Part shown: piece by piece, positions 34,021-42,138 of the stretch
Layout of the letters: each line of letters opens with the position of its first letter
Position numbering within the stretch: the first letter of the stretch is position 1
Origin: Megamonas hypermegale_A
Lineage (GTDB): Bacteria > Bacillota > Negativicutes > Selenomonadales > Selenomonadaceae
Length of the DNA stretch: 48,997 bases
Assembly: GCF_030371585.1 (NCBI RefSeq)
Contig: NZ_JAUDCE010000014.1
Direction: 5' to 3' (one strand)
Program-made: the position numbers and the translations under genes
Notes under the pieces: generated by a model
What the model saw: the letters and a program-made list of their open reading frames with translations, nothing else
Database searches by the model: none
Told to the model about the DNA's origin: nothing

Positions 34021-34641
34021 TTAGATTTCCAGATTTTTACCGATTAAACCGATACATGCGCCGTTTTTCGCCGGTTTGCTTTCCGAATGGCAGATGAGCC
34101 ATTTGTTTCTGGCAAATAAAAGACGGTTTTCACCCGTTTTATCGGCTGGTTTTACTTCAAGCGGCAGATTTGTATCTTTGATTAAAACAATACCGCAGCG
34201 GAATTCTTCATTATTCTGGCGCGACGGAGCAAAATGAAGCGTAGTGGCATACAGTTCTACTGCCGTGCCTGCCGGTATGAAGAACATTTCCACTTTTTCC
34301 GTTTCATAAGTGTTGTTTTCATAGTTGATATCCTGCTGGCAGCCGAGCATCAGTACAAGGTCGGTAGCAGCGATATCGATTTCGGAACAGCGATGGTATT
34401 CAAGCCCGTTGAGTTTATTGTTGCGTCCGTTGCAGTAACCGAATTCAATCGGCACATCGCCGTAAACTTCTTTTTGCAGCGTTGTGAACAGCGGCAGCTT
34501 TTCAAAGTCAGGGTCGGAAGCTTTATACACTGTGCCTTCAGCCACGGCTTCTTTCTGCATCATTACATCAATGAATTCCGTCAAATCCAAATCGAGAATT
34601 CTGCCGTATTTTTTAAAGCTTTCATCTGTAACGTTTTTCAT
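34021..34641 (-). CDS. DUF4867 family protein
   Basis: A 206-residue cytoplasmic protein assigned to DUF4867 by recall of its overall pattern: GYCNGRNNKLNGLEYHRCSE, TDLVLMLGCQQDI, MFFIPAGTAVELYATTLHFAPS, FRCGIVLIKDTNLPL. The alternating His, Glu and Tyr in strand-rich surroundings (GLEYHRCSE and LHFAPS) suggest a cupin-like metal pocket and a small-molecule enzyme, perhaps an isomerase or mutarotase of sugar acids or sulfosugars. DUF4867 genes occur, as far as I remember, in some sulfoglycolysis clusters, which fits the locus here. Lies 20 bases downstream of the porin gene. Function unproven. Confidence 0.7.
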   Translation of the reverse strand: MKNVTDESFKKYGRILDLDLTEFIDVMMQKEAVAEGTVYKASDPDFEKLPLFTTLQKEVYGDVPIEFGYCNGRNNKLNGLEYHRCSEIDIAATDLVLMLGCQQDINYENNTYETEKVEMFFIPAGTAVELYATTLHFAPSRQNNEEFRCGIVLIKDTNLPLEVKPADKTGENRLLFARNKWLICHSESKPAKNGACIGLIGKNLEI

Positions 34642-34661
34642 AAATATCGCCTCTCAATTAA

Positions 34662-35984
34662 TTAAAACTGAAATTCAACCTGTCCGAAGAATTTTTCTGC
34701 ATCTTCGTCTGTGGAGATATCTTTACCGTCAAAATATTTCAATGTAGCCAGTACATTTTCTGCCGGTACGAATTCTACGCCGAACTCAATACCTTTCTGG
34801 TCAGTCCATGCACCTTTGTATACAGGAGCGATAGAAGTCATAGCACCTACATAACGGTAAGCTACAAAAGCATCCCAAGAACCAGGGTCTTTAATATCGA
34901 ACTGTTTGTAGTTCAGTTCAATATTATAAGCTTTGGATTCATCGCCTTTTACCAAACCTTTTTTATCATAGCCGCTGCCTTCCGTATTTTCAGCATACTG
35001 AGCGGATAATCTGAAGTTATCATCGAATTTATAGCCGAGTCCTACGAACCAGAGATTGAGTTCATCCGTATCAAAATCATAGTTGCTTAAACCATTCGGA
35101 TATTCACTGAATGCTTCCGTACCGATAACATTTGATTTATAGAAGTCATCGAATAAATACCATTCAGCCTGAGCTGTCCATTTATCCTGATTGTATTTAA
35201 ACTGTACAGAATAATAATCAGATTTTGATTCATCCAAAACAGCAGGGTCTTTAGAACCTGCATTGGTATTGAAACGGCCAGCCTGTAAAGTAGTCGTGAA
35301 TACATCACTGCCGAAACTTGCTTCCACGCCGGAAATTTTATCATCGAGCAGCATACCGTTCATCGGCAATACCGGAAATCTACCGAGTTTCCAATGAGCG
35401 CCGAGCCCGTCGCCTTCAACCCATGCTCTGTCCAGTGTAACATCATCAGCGTTGGAAGCCGTACCTACGTCTTTCATCAAATATTCCACACGGGAATGAA
35501 CCATCCAGCCTGTATCACCGAGATAAGCGTGCGGTTCGATACGGTATAACAGGTTGTTTTCACTGCCACTGGCCGTGCTTTTATCTACATCTGTATAACG
35601 GTATCTTACAGTACCGGTCCATTTTACATTATCGGATTTTGCTTCCAAATCGGCTACGCGCACACCGAGATTATCGAGTTCTTCGGCAAATTCAGCAGCG
35701 AGTTTGTCCACCGTTGCTTTATCCGCTTTGTCGATATCTGTTTTAGCCATAGCACGTGCAACAATCTGCGCCATTTCATAACGGGTCATTGTGTTTTCGC
35801 CCTGATAAGTACCGTCCGGATAGCCGTCGATAACGCCGTTGGCAGCAAGCTCAGCCACTGCATCATATGCCCAGCTGTCTGCCGGTACATCGGAAAATGG
35901 ATTTTCTGCCGCTAAAGCTGTTGAAGCCACTGTTGTTGATAATAAAGCCGTTAACACAGCCGATTTTAAGATTTTTTTATTCAT
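34662..35984 (-). CDS. SLH-domain outer-membrane porin (OmpM type)
   Basis: Outer-membrane barrel tethered to cell wall, typical of Negativicutes. Order: signal peptide (residues 1-25, ending STALAAE), an SLH domain (NPFSDVPADSWAYDAVAEL, DGYPDGTYQGENTMTRYEM), a coiled linker (about 85-115) and a porin barrel of alternating aromatic strands ending VEFQF, the C-terminal Phe signal. The 440 residues are normal. The SLH domain binds modified peptidoglycan. Placed within the sugar locus it may be a substrate-specific pore for a charged glycoside, but general porins look the same. It has its own likely promoter. Confidence 0.92.
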   Translation of the reverse strand: MNKKILKSAVLTALLSTTVASTALAAENPFSDVPADSWAYDAVAELAANGVIDGYPDGTYQGENTMTRYEMAQIVARAMAKTDIDKADKATVDKLAAEFAEELDNLGVRVADLEAKSDNVKWTGTVRYRYTDVDKSTASGSENNLLYRIEPHAYLGDTGWMVHSRVEYLMKDVGTASNADDVTLDRAWVEGDGLGAHWKLGRFPVLPMNGMLLDDKISGVEASFGSDVFTTTLQAGRFNTNAGSKDPAVLDESKSDYYSVQFKYNQDKWTAQAEWYLFDDFYKSNVIGTEAFSEYPNGLSNYDFDTDELNLWFVGLGYKFDDNFRLSAQYAENTEGSGYDKKGLVKGDESKAYNIELNYKQFDIKDPGSWDAFVAYRYVGAMTSIAPVYKGAWTDQKGIEFGVEFVPAENVLATLKYFDGKDISTDEDAEKFFGQVEFQF

Positions 35985-36007
35985 TATAAATACTCCCCAA
36001 AATTTTT

Positions 36008-36063
36008 ATTATACGTTATAAGTTCTTTTGCAGAAGCAGTCTACATTTTGGCAAACTGCTTCT
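36008..36063 (-). promoter_or_regulatory. Likely porin promoter with inverted repeat
   Basis: On the minus strand TATAAT (36008-36013) stands 17 bases from a weak -35. A nine-pair inverted repeat AGAAGCAGT (36032-36040) and ACTGCTTCT (36055-36063) covers the -35 side. It may be an operator or the end structure of the upstream GH31 transcript. Confidence 0.45.
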
Positions 36064-36097
36064 TATTTATATTTAAGCCATTAGTAACCTGAAACAA

Positions 36098-38107
36098 TTA
36101 ATAATTTTTAATTTCTGCAAACAACTGTGTCCATTTGCTGCCTTTGCGGAAGAATACAGGCGGCTGACCAATCGGCGCCGGTACGGTGATACTTTGACCG
36201 CCGCGGATTTCCTGGTCGTTCCATACATTTACCCATGTTTCTCCAGCAGGGAGATATACCTGCCATTCAGTGATGTCTTTTTGCCAAACAGGTGCTACGA
36301 GCATATCCGGTCCGAACATGAATTCCGTCTGCATATCATACGTTTTAATATCATTTTCAAAGTGAACGAACAGCGGGCGCTGTACAGGATAGCCTTTCTG
36401 GCTTGCTTCTTCCGACAGGGATTTGAGATACGGTTTCAAATGACGGTGAATTTTCGTCATTCTGGCAAGATGAGCCATAGTGCCCGCATCCTGATCGAAC
36501 TGGAAGTTTTCATACGGACGGTTGCATTCATGCGTTCTCATCATGGAAGTAAATACCGCCATGTCCACCCAGCGGTCAAACAATTCCTTCGTACGGCGAT
36601 TGCCGAACAGGCTCGTATAGCCGCCGATATCGCTGTGATGATAAGCATTGCCCAGAAGACCGGAGGAAAGTGCGCCGCAGATAACGGTAACAAGACCGTC
36701 ATGACGGGAGAAGTCAACAGACTGGTCGCCTGCCCAGAGCATCGGGCAGTATTTCTGTGTTCCCGTACCGCCGGCACGCATGAAGAATGTAACTTCATCC
36801 GTCAAGCCGCGTTCTGCCACGCCTTTGGCATTTACTGACGCCCAAAGTGCCGGCCATGCGTTGTGCATGATTTTAGCATCTACGCCGTTAGCCAGATATA
36901 CATCATCTGTCGGCAGATATTCGCCGAAGTCCGCCATCCAGCCGCGTACGCCTAAATCGAGCATGTTTTTCTGAATGATTTCTTCTTTAAACCATTCAGC
37001 AGCGTCAGGATTAGTGAAGTCAACGATACCGCAGTAGAATTCACCGAAATCAACGAGAGCCGTTTCACCTTTGGAATTTTTCGCAAAATAGCCTTTAGCT
37101 TCAGCAATCGGATACAGTTCGCCATCCGTGCACAGATATGGGCAGGCATAAGCGAGGAAACGGATACCGCGTTCACTCAGTTCCTTGATTTTTTCATCTA
37201 AATGCGGATAACGTTTCTTGCCCCATTTCCAATCCCAGAAATTTCGCGTACCGAAAGAAGTTTCACGCACGCCAGCCCAGTCTTCACTCCATACCCCTAC
37301 TACAGGTATGCCGTGATTAATGGCGTTTTCCATACGGGAGAATGTGCTTTCCTCGCCGCATTTAAGGCCTAAGATAACACCGTCATAAAGCCAGTCAGGC
37401 AGCTGCGGCTGTTTGCCGAAACGGTCGCTGAGTTTTTCCACGATGCCCAGATACGTATCAGCCGTGAAAAATTCGATGGACTCAGGAATGTCCCAAATTT
37501 GCAGTTCATGAAACGCTTCGTTGCGGAAGTCGAAATCAGCATAAGCTGTGCTGTTTACATGGCAGGCATAATAGCGGGAGGATACAAACGTCGGCTGCGG
37601 ATAATTCGTATGGTAGTAATCGCCGCCAGCTTTATTGTATTTATCCGACAGGAAAGTTATTTCCGTCGTTTTGTCGCGTCCTACGCCCGGTTCGGAAGTC
37701 CATAGCGGGAAATGTCGGCCGCGCAGATTGAAATACGACATCTGTTCACCGCAGCCCCAGACAAATTCTTCTTTCTGCGCCGGAATTCTAATCCAGATAC
37801 GATTTATCGTTTCATCACATGCTTTAATATTAATTTTGGCATGATTGTCGCTCAACTCAGCAGATAATTCAATTTCCGGCTGTGCCTGCGGACATACAGA
37901 GAGCAGAATTTTTCCGTCCTGTTTCTTTGCCGCTTTCAGCGGATATCTTTCGATAACGTAATCTTCAATATCGAAATTGCCGCGGTAAATGTCCATTTTT
38001 TCTTTGCCTTTGCCGACAAAGATTGCCGGGCATTCTTCACTGTGTGCAAATAATACTTTGCCGCCTTCTGTTACGGAAAAGCCGTTTTCATTAAATTGCA
38101 GTTCCAT
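36098..38107 (-). CDS. Glycoside hydrolase family 31, probable sulfoquinovosidase
   Basis: Probable retaining alpha-glycosidase releasing sulfoquinovose from sulfoquinovosyl glycerol or lipid. The 669 residues resemble E. coli YihQ along the whole length (GCGEQMSYFNLRGRHFPLW, GGWMADFGEYLPTD-like RGWMADFGEYLPTD, MRAGGTGTQKY). Nucleophile D393 (MADFGEYL) and acid/base D461 (WAGDQSVDF) are present. Sulfonate-recognition positions read K249 (LGLKCG), E275 (WSEDW), R288 (GTR), W291 and Y497 (GGYTSLF): the K-E-R-W-Y variant described for a subgroup of sulfoquinovosidases, where YihQ has Q-Q-R-W-Y. No signal peptide, so it acts in the cytoplasm after uptake. ATG follows AAGGGAGG. Confidence 0.88.
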   Translation of the reverse strand: MELQFNENGFSVTEGGKVLFAHSEECPAIFVGKGKEKMDIYRGNFDIEDYVIERYPLKAAKKQDGKILLSVCPQAQPEIELSAELSDNHAKINIKACDETINRIWIRIPAQKEEFVWGCGEQMSYFNLRGRHFPLWTSEPGVGRDKTTEITFLSDKYNKAGGDYYHTNYPQPTFVSSRYYACHVNSTAYADFDFRNEAFHELQIWDIPESIEFFTADTYLGIVEKLSDRFGKQPQLPDWLYDGVILGLKCGEESTFSRMENAINHGIPVVGVWSEDWAGVRETSFGTRNFWDWKWGKKRYPHLDEKIKELSERGIRFLAYACPYLCTDGELYPIAEAKGYFAKNSKGETALVDFGEFYCGIVDFTNPDAAEWFKEEIIQKNMLDLGVRGWMADFGEYLPTDDVYLANGVDAKIMHNAWPALWASVNAKGVAERGLTDEVTFFMRAGGTGTQKYCPMLWAGDQSVDFSRHDGLVTVICGALSSGLLGNAYHHSDIGGYTSLFGNRRTKELFDRWVDMAVFTSMMRTHECNRPYENFQFDQDAGTMAHLARMTKIHRHLKPYLKSLSEEASQKGYPVQRPLFVHFENDIKTYDMQTEFMFGPDMLVAPVWQKDITEWQVYLPAGETWVNVWNDQEIRGGQSITVPAPIGQPPVFFRKGSKWTQLFAEIKNY

Positions 38108-38123
38108 TAATTTACCTCCCTTA

Positions 38124-39890
38124 TTATGCTTTGAAATTAAGACTGTTCGTCAGCTCCGTGAAAATTACGCCCAATGCATATGCACCGGCATCAGGATAAC
38201 CGATACTTCTTTCGCCGACTGTACCGGCTCTACCCATACGCGCCACGATTTCTTTCGTTTTGTCTGCGCCTTCTACAGCTGCTTTAGCGCCGTTTACAAA
38301 CGCATTCTGCATAGTGCACTGATATTTTGCCGCTTCTTTCCACGTATCGGCGCATGGAACGAGTGCGTCAATCAGAGTTTTATCGCCGACAACAGCGCCT
38401 CTGCCGAATGCACGTTTGCCTACAGCCTGAATACCGTCGACAGCACCCTGCATCATCTGGGCAAATTCTGCTACAGTGATTTCCTGTTTACCTTCACAGC
38501 GTTTGCCTGCCGTTTTGAAAGCAAAGCCCCATACAGGACCGGATGCACCACCGCAGTGTTCCATGATTACCATCGAGCACGCTTCAAGGAACGAACCGAT
38601 ATCTTTTGCCTGTGCGAGCACTTCATGCCACTGGCGTTTCAATTCTTTGAATCCTTTGGCAACACTCATGCCGAAATCGCCGTCGCCTGCATGCGAGTCA
38701 AGTTCGCAGAACGGTACTTCATTACGGATAATGATTTCGCTCATTTTATCAACAATGTAAATCATGTTGTTCAGCGAAATTTTATTATCGACTACATCGG
38801 CATAAACTGCATCCGTTTCCACTTCGAAGGATACTTCTTTTGCCGTTTTATTTTCATCCATTGCTAAAATAGCAGTGATATCAGCATCCTGTTCATTTTC
38901 CGCCACTTTGAACGGCGGGGTATCAGCCGGTGCGCTCAGGTAAGATTTGAGTTCTTCATCCAGTTTCAAGATGGAAACAGAAGCACCCGCCATATCAATA
39001 CTTGTCATATAGTTGCCGATAAAAATACGTACCGGTTTCAGATTTTTAGCAGCCAAATCTTTTGTTACGGCATAGTTCAGTAAATTGAGTTCCATTTGCG
39101 GTGTAGCGCCGAAACCGTTGATTAATACTGCAATTTCATCATTTTCTGTTAAATTTAAATCTTTTGCTAAAGCGTCTGTCATTCTCGCAGCCAATTCATC
39201 AGCTGTAGAGATTTTTTCTCTTTGAATGCCTGGTTCGCCGTGAATACCTACGCCGTATTCTATTTCATCTTCACCCAGTTCAAATGTCGGTGTGCCTTTG
39301 GCCGGAACAGTACAGGAAGTTAGCGCAAAGCCGATACTTCTTACATTGTCGGCCGCTTTCTGCGCAATACGTTTTACTTCGGCAAGTTCAAGACCTTTTT
39401 CCGCTGCCGCACCGGCAATCTTGTGTACGAATACCGTTCCGGCAACGCCACGGCGACCTACTGTGTATAGACTGTCCTGTACAGCTATATCGTCTTCAAC
39501 TTTTACGTAATCGACCGTAAGTCCGTCCATTTCCGCCAGATACGATGCGCTCTGAAAATTCATCATATCGCCGCTGTAGTTTTTAATGATGAGCAGTGTG
39601 CCTTTATCACTCGCCGTCTGTTTTATCGCCTGATAAACCTGCACCTGCGAAGGAGAAGCGAACACGTCGCCGCATACAGCCGCATCGAGCATGCCTTTGC
39701 CGACGAAACCTGCATGAGCCGGTTCATGTCCGCTGCCGCCGCCGCTGATTAAACTTACTTTATCTTTATTGATTGTTTTTTTCTTTACGATTTTATATTT
39801 ATCAACGAATTCAAGTGTAGGATTGGCAAGTACGAAACCTTTGCACATCTCTCTTACAATTGTTTCCGGTTTATTGATTATTTTTTTCAT
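38124..39890 (-). CDS. Dihydroxyacetone kinase, ATP-type fused DhaK-DhaL
   Basis: Phosphorylates dihydroxyacetone with ATP to DHAP. The DhaK domain (1-330) has GGGSGHEPAHAGFVG and H217 in GIHGEPGIQRE, the histidine that binds the substrate covalently. The DhaL domain (about 390-588) has the metal-ATP Asp cluster HAGDGDFGMSVAKGF and CGGASGPVWGFAF. The fusion lacks a phosphotransferase DhaM partner, so ATP and not PEP is the donor. I start at ATG 39890 after GGAAGA (588 residues); the longer frame runs through a long hairpin and is rejected. It follows gldA in the same direction: glycerol to DHA to DHAP. Homologues can also make cyclic FMN from FAD. Confidence 0.93.
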   Translation of the reverse strand: MKKIINKPETIVREMCKGFVLANPTLEFVDKYKIVKKKTINKDKVSLISGGGSGHEPAHAGFVGKGMLDAAVCGDVFASPSQVQVYQAIKQTASDKGTLLIIKNYSGDMMNFQSASYLAEMDGLTVDYVKVEDDIAVQDSLYTVGRRGVAGTVFVHKIAGAAAEKGLELAEVKRIAQKAADNVRSIGFALTSCTVPAKGTPTFELGEDEIEYGVGIHGEPGIQREKISTADELAARMTDALAKDLNLTENDEIAVLINGFGATPQMELNLLNYAVTKDLAAKNLKPVRIFIGNYMTSIDMAGASVSILKLDEELKSYLSAPADTPPFKVAENEQDADITAILAMDENKTAKEVSFEVETDAVYADVVDNKISLNNMIYIVDKMSEIIIRNEVPFCELDSHAGDGDFGMSVAKGFKELKRQWHEVLAQAKDIGSFLEACSMVIMEHCGGASGPVWGFAFKTAGKRCEGKQEITVAEFAQMMQGAVDGIQAVGKRAFGRGAVVGDKTLIDALVPCADTWKEAAKYQCTMQNAFVNGAKAAVEGADKTKEIVARMGRAGTVGERSIGYPDAGAYALGVIFTELTNSLNFKA

Positions 39891-39912
39891 AATATTCTTC
39901 CTTTTATCTATG

Positions 39913-39978
39913 GTTAAATAATAGTCTGCTTGCTGTGAGAAGAAACAGTGTAGAGTACGGGGCAGACTATTATTTAAC
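39913..39978. other. Long intercistronic hairpin between gldA and dhaKL
   Basis: A perfect 17-pair inverted repeat, 39913-39929 (GTTAAATAATAGTCTGC) with 39962-39978, has a 32-base loop. No T run follows on the minus strand, so it is not a simple terminator. It may protect or process the mRNA, or be a small repeat. Confidence 0.7.
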
Positions 39979-39996
39979 ACGCTACGGATTTAACTG

Positions 39997-41133
39997 TTAC
40001 GCTTTATGGCTTATTTTATATTCTTTACCGACTTTATCCGCTGTGATGATAGCTGCCGCTACATCTTCCACCGTAATCGGGAACGGCATGGAATGAATGG
40101 ATTCTTCCGGTATGCAGGATTTTTCTGCTACCTGCATGAGCTCTTCATCAGTGATTGTATCTACGCCGATATCTTCGAGGCATACAGGCAAACCTACAGC
40201 CAGACAGAAATCAAGCACTTCATACAGTTCTTCTTTCGGTGCGTTTTCCAGTACGAGCTGACAGATTGTACCGAAAGCAACTTTTTCGCCGTGCATGTAT
40301 TTATGGCTGCCTTCCAGAATAGTAAGACCGTCATGAATAGCATGAGCTGCTGCCAGACCGCCGCTTTCAAAGCCGATACCGGATAACAGTACATTCGTTT
40401 CAATGATGTTTTCCAGTGCCTGCGTAACTTTTTTACATTCGCACGCCTGTTTTGCTTTCACGCCGTTTTCAAGCAGCATTTCATAGCAAGTTTTAGCAAA
40501 AATGAACGCTGCATTAGTGGATTTGGCACTGCCGCATACGCCTTCACGGTAACCGCACGGCAAACCTGCATTCACATTAGCGAAAGCTCTCGTTGTAGCG
40601 CGCGCTTCAAAATAAGTGGACAACGCATCACCCATACCAGAAACGAGGAAACGAACCGGTGCATTAGCAATTACAGTAGTATCGATTAAAATAACGCTAG
40701 GACTTTGTTTGAAATAAGCATAGTCGTCAAATGCTCCATCCGGCGTATATAAAACAGCCGAATGGCTCGTCGGTGCATCCGTTGCTACGATTGTCGGCAC
40801 GATGATGAGAGCGTCGCCTTGTGCTACGCATTTTGCCGTATCGATTGCTTTACCGCCGCCGAGACCGATTGTGCAGTCGCATTTGTTTTCTTTGGCAACT
40901 TCCTGTAATCTTGCCACTTCCTGACGGGAGCACTGACCGCAGAAAGAGCTTGTTATAAATTTAACGCCGAATTTTTCAGCCGTTTTATCGAGTTTATCCT
41001 GCACACGGGCAATATCGTCCGGATGGGCAATCAGCAGTGCCGTTTTGCCGTAAGTGGATACGAAATAACCGAGATTTAAAAGTTCATCTTCACCCTGAAC
41101 GTATTTTGTAGGACAAATAAACGCTTTTCTCAT
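39997..41133 (-). CDS. gldA: Glycerol dehydrogenase
   Basis: NAD-linked oxidation of glycerol to dihydroxyacetone. The match to E. coli GldA is strong in order and motifs: ICPTKYVQGEDELLNLG, GLGGGKAIDTAK, PTIVATDAPTSH. Metal ligands are D169 (SGMGDALSTYFEAR), H264 (GGLAAAHAIHDGLT) and H281 (MHGEKVAFGT). The 378 residues include a roughly 12-residue insertion near 188-205 (GLPCGYREGVCG) relative to E. coli. Directly upstream of dhaKL in the sugar operon. I infer that it consumes the glycerol freed when GH31 cuts sulfoquinovosyl glycerol. Confidence 0.95.
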   Translation of the reverse strand: MRKAFICPTKYVQGEDELLNLGYFVSTYGKTALLIAHPDDIARVQDKLDKTAEKFGVKFITSSFCGQCSRQEVARLQEVAKENKCDCTIGLGGGKAIDTAKCVAQGDALIIVPTIVATDAPTSHSAVLYTPDGAFDDYAYFKQSPSVILIDTTVIANAPVRFLVSGMGDALSTYFEARATTRAFANVNAGLPCGYREGVCGSAKSTNAAFIFAKTCYEMLLENGVKAKQACECKKVTQALENIIETNVLLSGIGFESGGLAAAHAIHDGLTILEGSHKYMHGEKVAFGTICQLVLENAPKEELYEVLDFCLAVGLPVCLEDIGVDTITDEELMQVAEKSCIPEESIHSMPFPITVEDVAAAIITADKVGKEYKISHKA

Positions 41134-41168
41134 TTTAAATACCTTCTTTTTCTTTCTATATTATTTAA

Positions 41169-42029
41169 TCATTTAATAACTTTATAAACTGCTACGCAGT
41201 CTTCCATACCGTAACCTGCTTCATCAGCCTTTTCAAAATATGATTTGGCAAGTTTCGTAAATTCTGCACTAAAGCCCCAGGCATCGCCCATTTCACAGCC
41301 GAGACGAACATCTTTGAGCGCCAGCTTCACGCCGAAACGGTTTGCGTAATCACCGGCGAGCATAAGCGGTCCTCTCATATGGAGCTGAGCAGAATCTGCG
41401 CCCGTATCTGCTAGAAGTTCCTGGAATAATTTACCGTCAATACCGGCTTTTTCGCAAAGGCGCATACCTTCGGATAAAACGGCAAGGTCAGTCATACCTA
41501 CCATATTGCTGATTAATTTAAAAGCGTATGCTTGTCTTGCACCGCCCATGTAATATACAGGAGAGCCTACGATTTCGAGAATTTCTTTCACTTTATCGAA
41601 TGTTTCCTGTTTGCCGCCGGCAAAAATCGGCTGCTGTGCTTTTTCTGCCTGTGCCGGACCTTTGCCGAGCGGGCAGCCCATGAAGCCGATACCTTTTGTT
41701 GCAGCAAAAGTTTCCAGTTCTTCCGCTGTCTGCGGGTCAATTGTGCTTACATCAATGTAAACGCTGCCCGGTTTCATTTTATTCAGCAGTCCGTCATCGC
41801 CGAGCATAGTGGATTTGATATGCACCGGCATAGGCAGACTTGTGAATACAACATCGCAGTCAGCCAAGTCAGCAGCGGATTTAACGCCTACGCCCGTTGT
41901 GCCTGCTGCCAAAGTTCTTTCAATATGTTCCGGATTTAAGTCAAATACTTTTACTTCTTTACCTGCACGAATTAAATTTCTTGCCAAAGGGCCGCCCATT
42001 AAACCTAATCCGATATAACCGATTTTCAT
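41169..42029 (-). CDS. Beta-hydroxyacid dehydrogenase family reductase, candidate sulfolactaldehyde reductase
   Basis: NAD(P)-dependent oxidoreductase of the 3-hydroxyisobutyrate dehydrogenase family. Rossmann motif GLGLMGGPLARNL at 7-19 and catalytic lysine K171 in KLISNMVGM. The 286 residues are normal. E. coli YihU, the sulfolactaldehyde reductase, is in this family. Here the substrate-loop reads GCPLGKGPAQAEKA where YihU has a GRT-type loop, and the residues after K171 also differ, so substrate choice is not settled: tartronate semialdehyde reductase is the alternative. Context (aldolase, GH31) favours reduction of sulfolactaldehyde to dihydroxypropanesulfonate. Confidence 0.85.
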   Translation of the reverse strand: MKIGYIGLGLMGGPLARNLIRAGKEVKVFDLNPEHIERTLAAGTTGVGVKSAADLADCDVVFTSLPMPVHIKSTMLGDDGLLNKMKPGSVYIDVSTIDPQTAEELETFAATKGIGFMGCPLGKGPAQAEKAQQPIFAGGKQETFDKVKEILEIVGSPVYYMGGARQAYAFKLISNMVGMTDLAVLSEGMRLCEKAGIDGKLFQELLADTGADSAQLHMRGPLMLAGDYANRFGVKLALKDVRLGCEMGDAWGFSAEFTKLAKSYFEKADEAGYGMEDCVAVYKVIK

Positions 42030-42073
42030 AATTTGATTTCTCCTTAAATATTTTTTACAGACAGTTTATCTTG

Positions 42074-42106
42074 TGCACTGCACTGACAAAACGCCAATGC
42101 AGTGCA
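42074..42106. other. Intercistronic hairpin between isomerase and reductase genes
   Basis: TGCACTGC (42074-42081) pairs with GCAGTGCA (42099-42106) around a 17-base loop; no T run on the minus strand. Likely an mRNA stability or processing element. Confidence 0.5.
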
Positions 42107-42138
42107 ACCGTTCCCTAACCTAAATAAAGTCAAACAGA

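Noticed and set aside
37989..38867. Plus-strand open frame of 292 codons across the GH31/DhaKL junction
   Set aside because: Antisense to two well-supported genes, low-complexity composition, no start signals.
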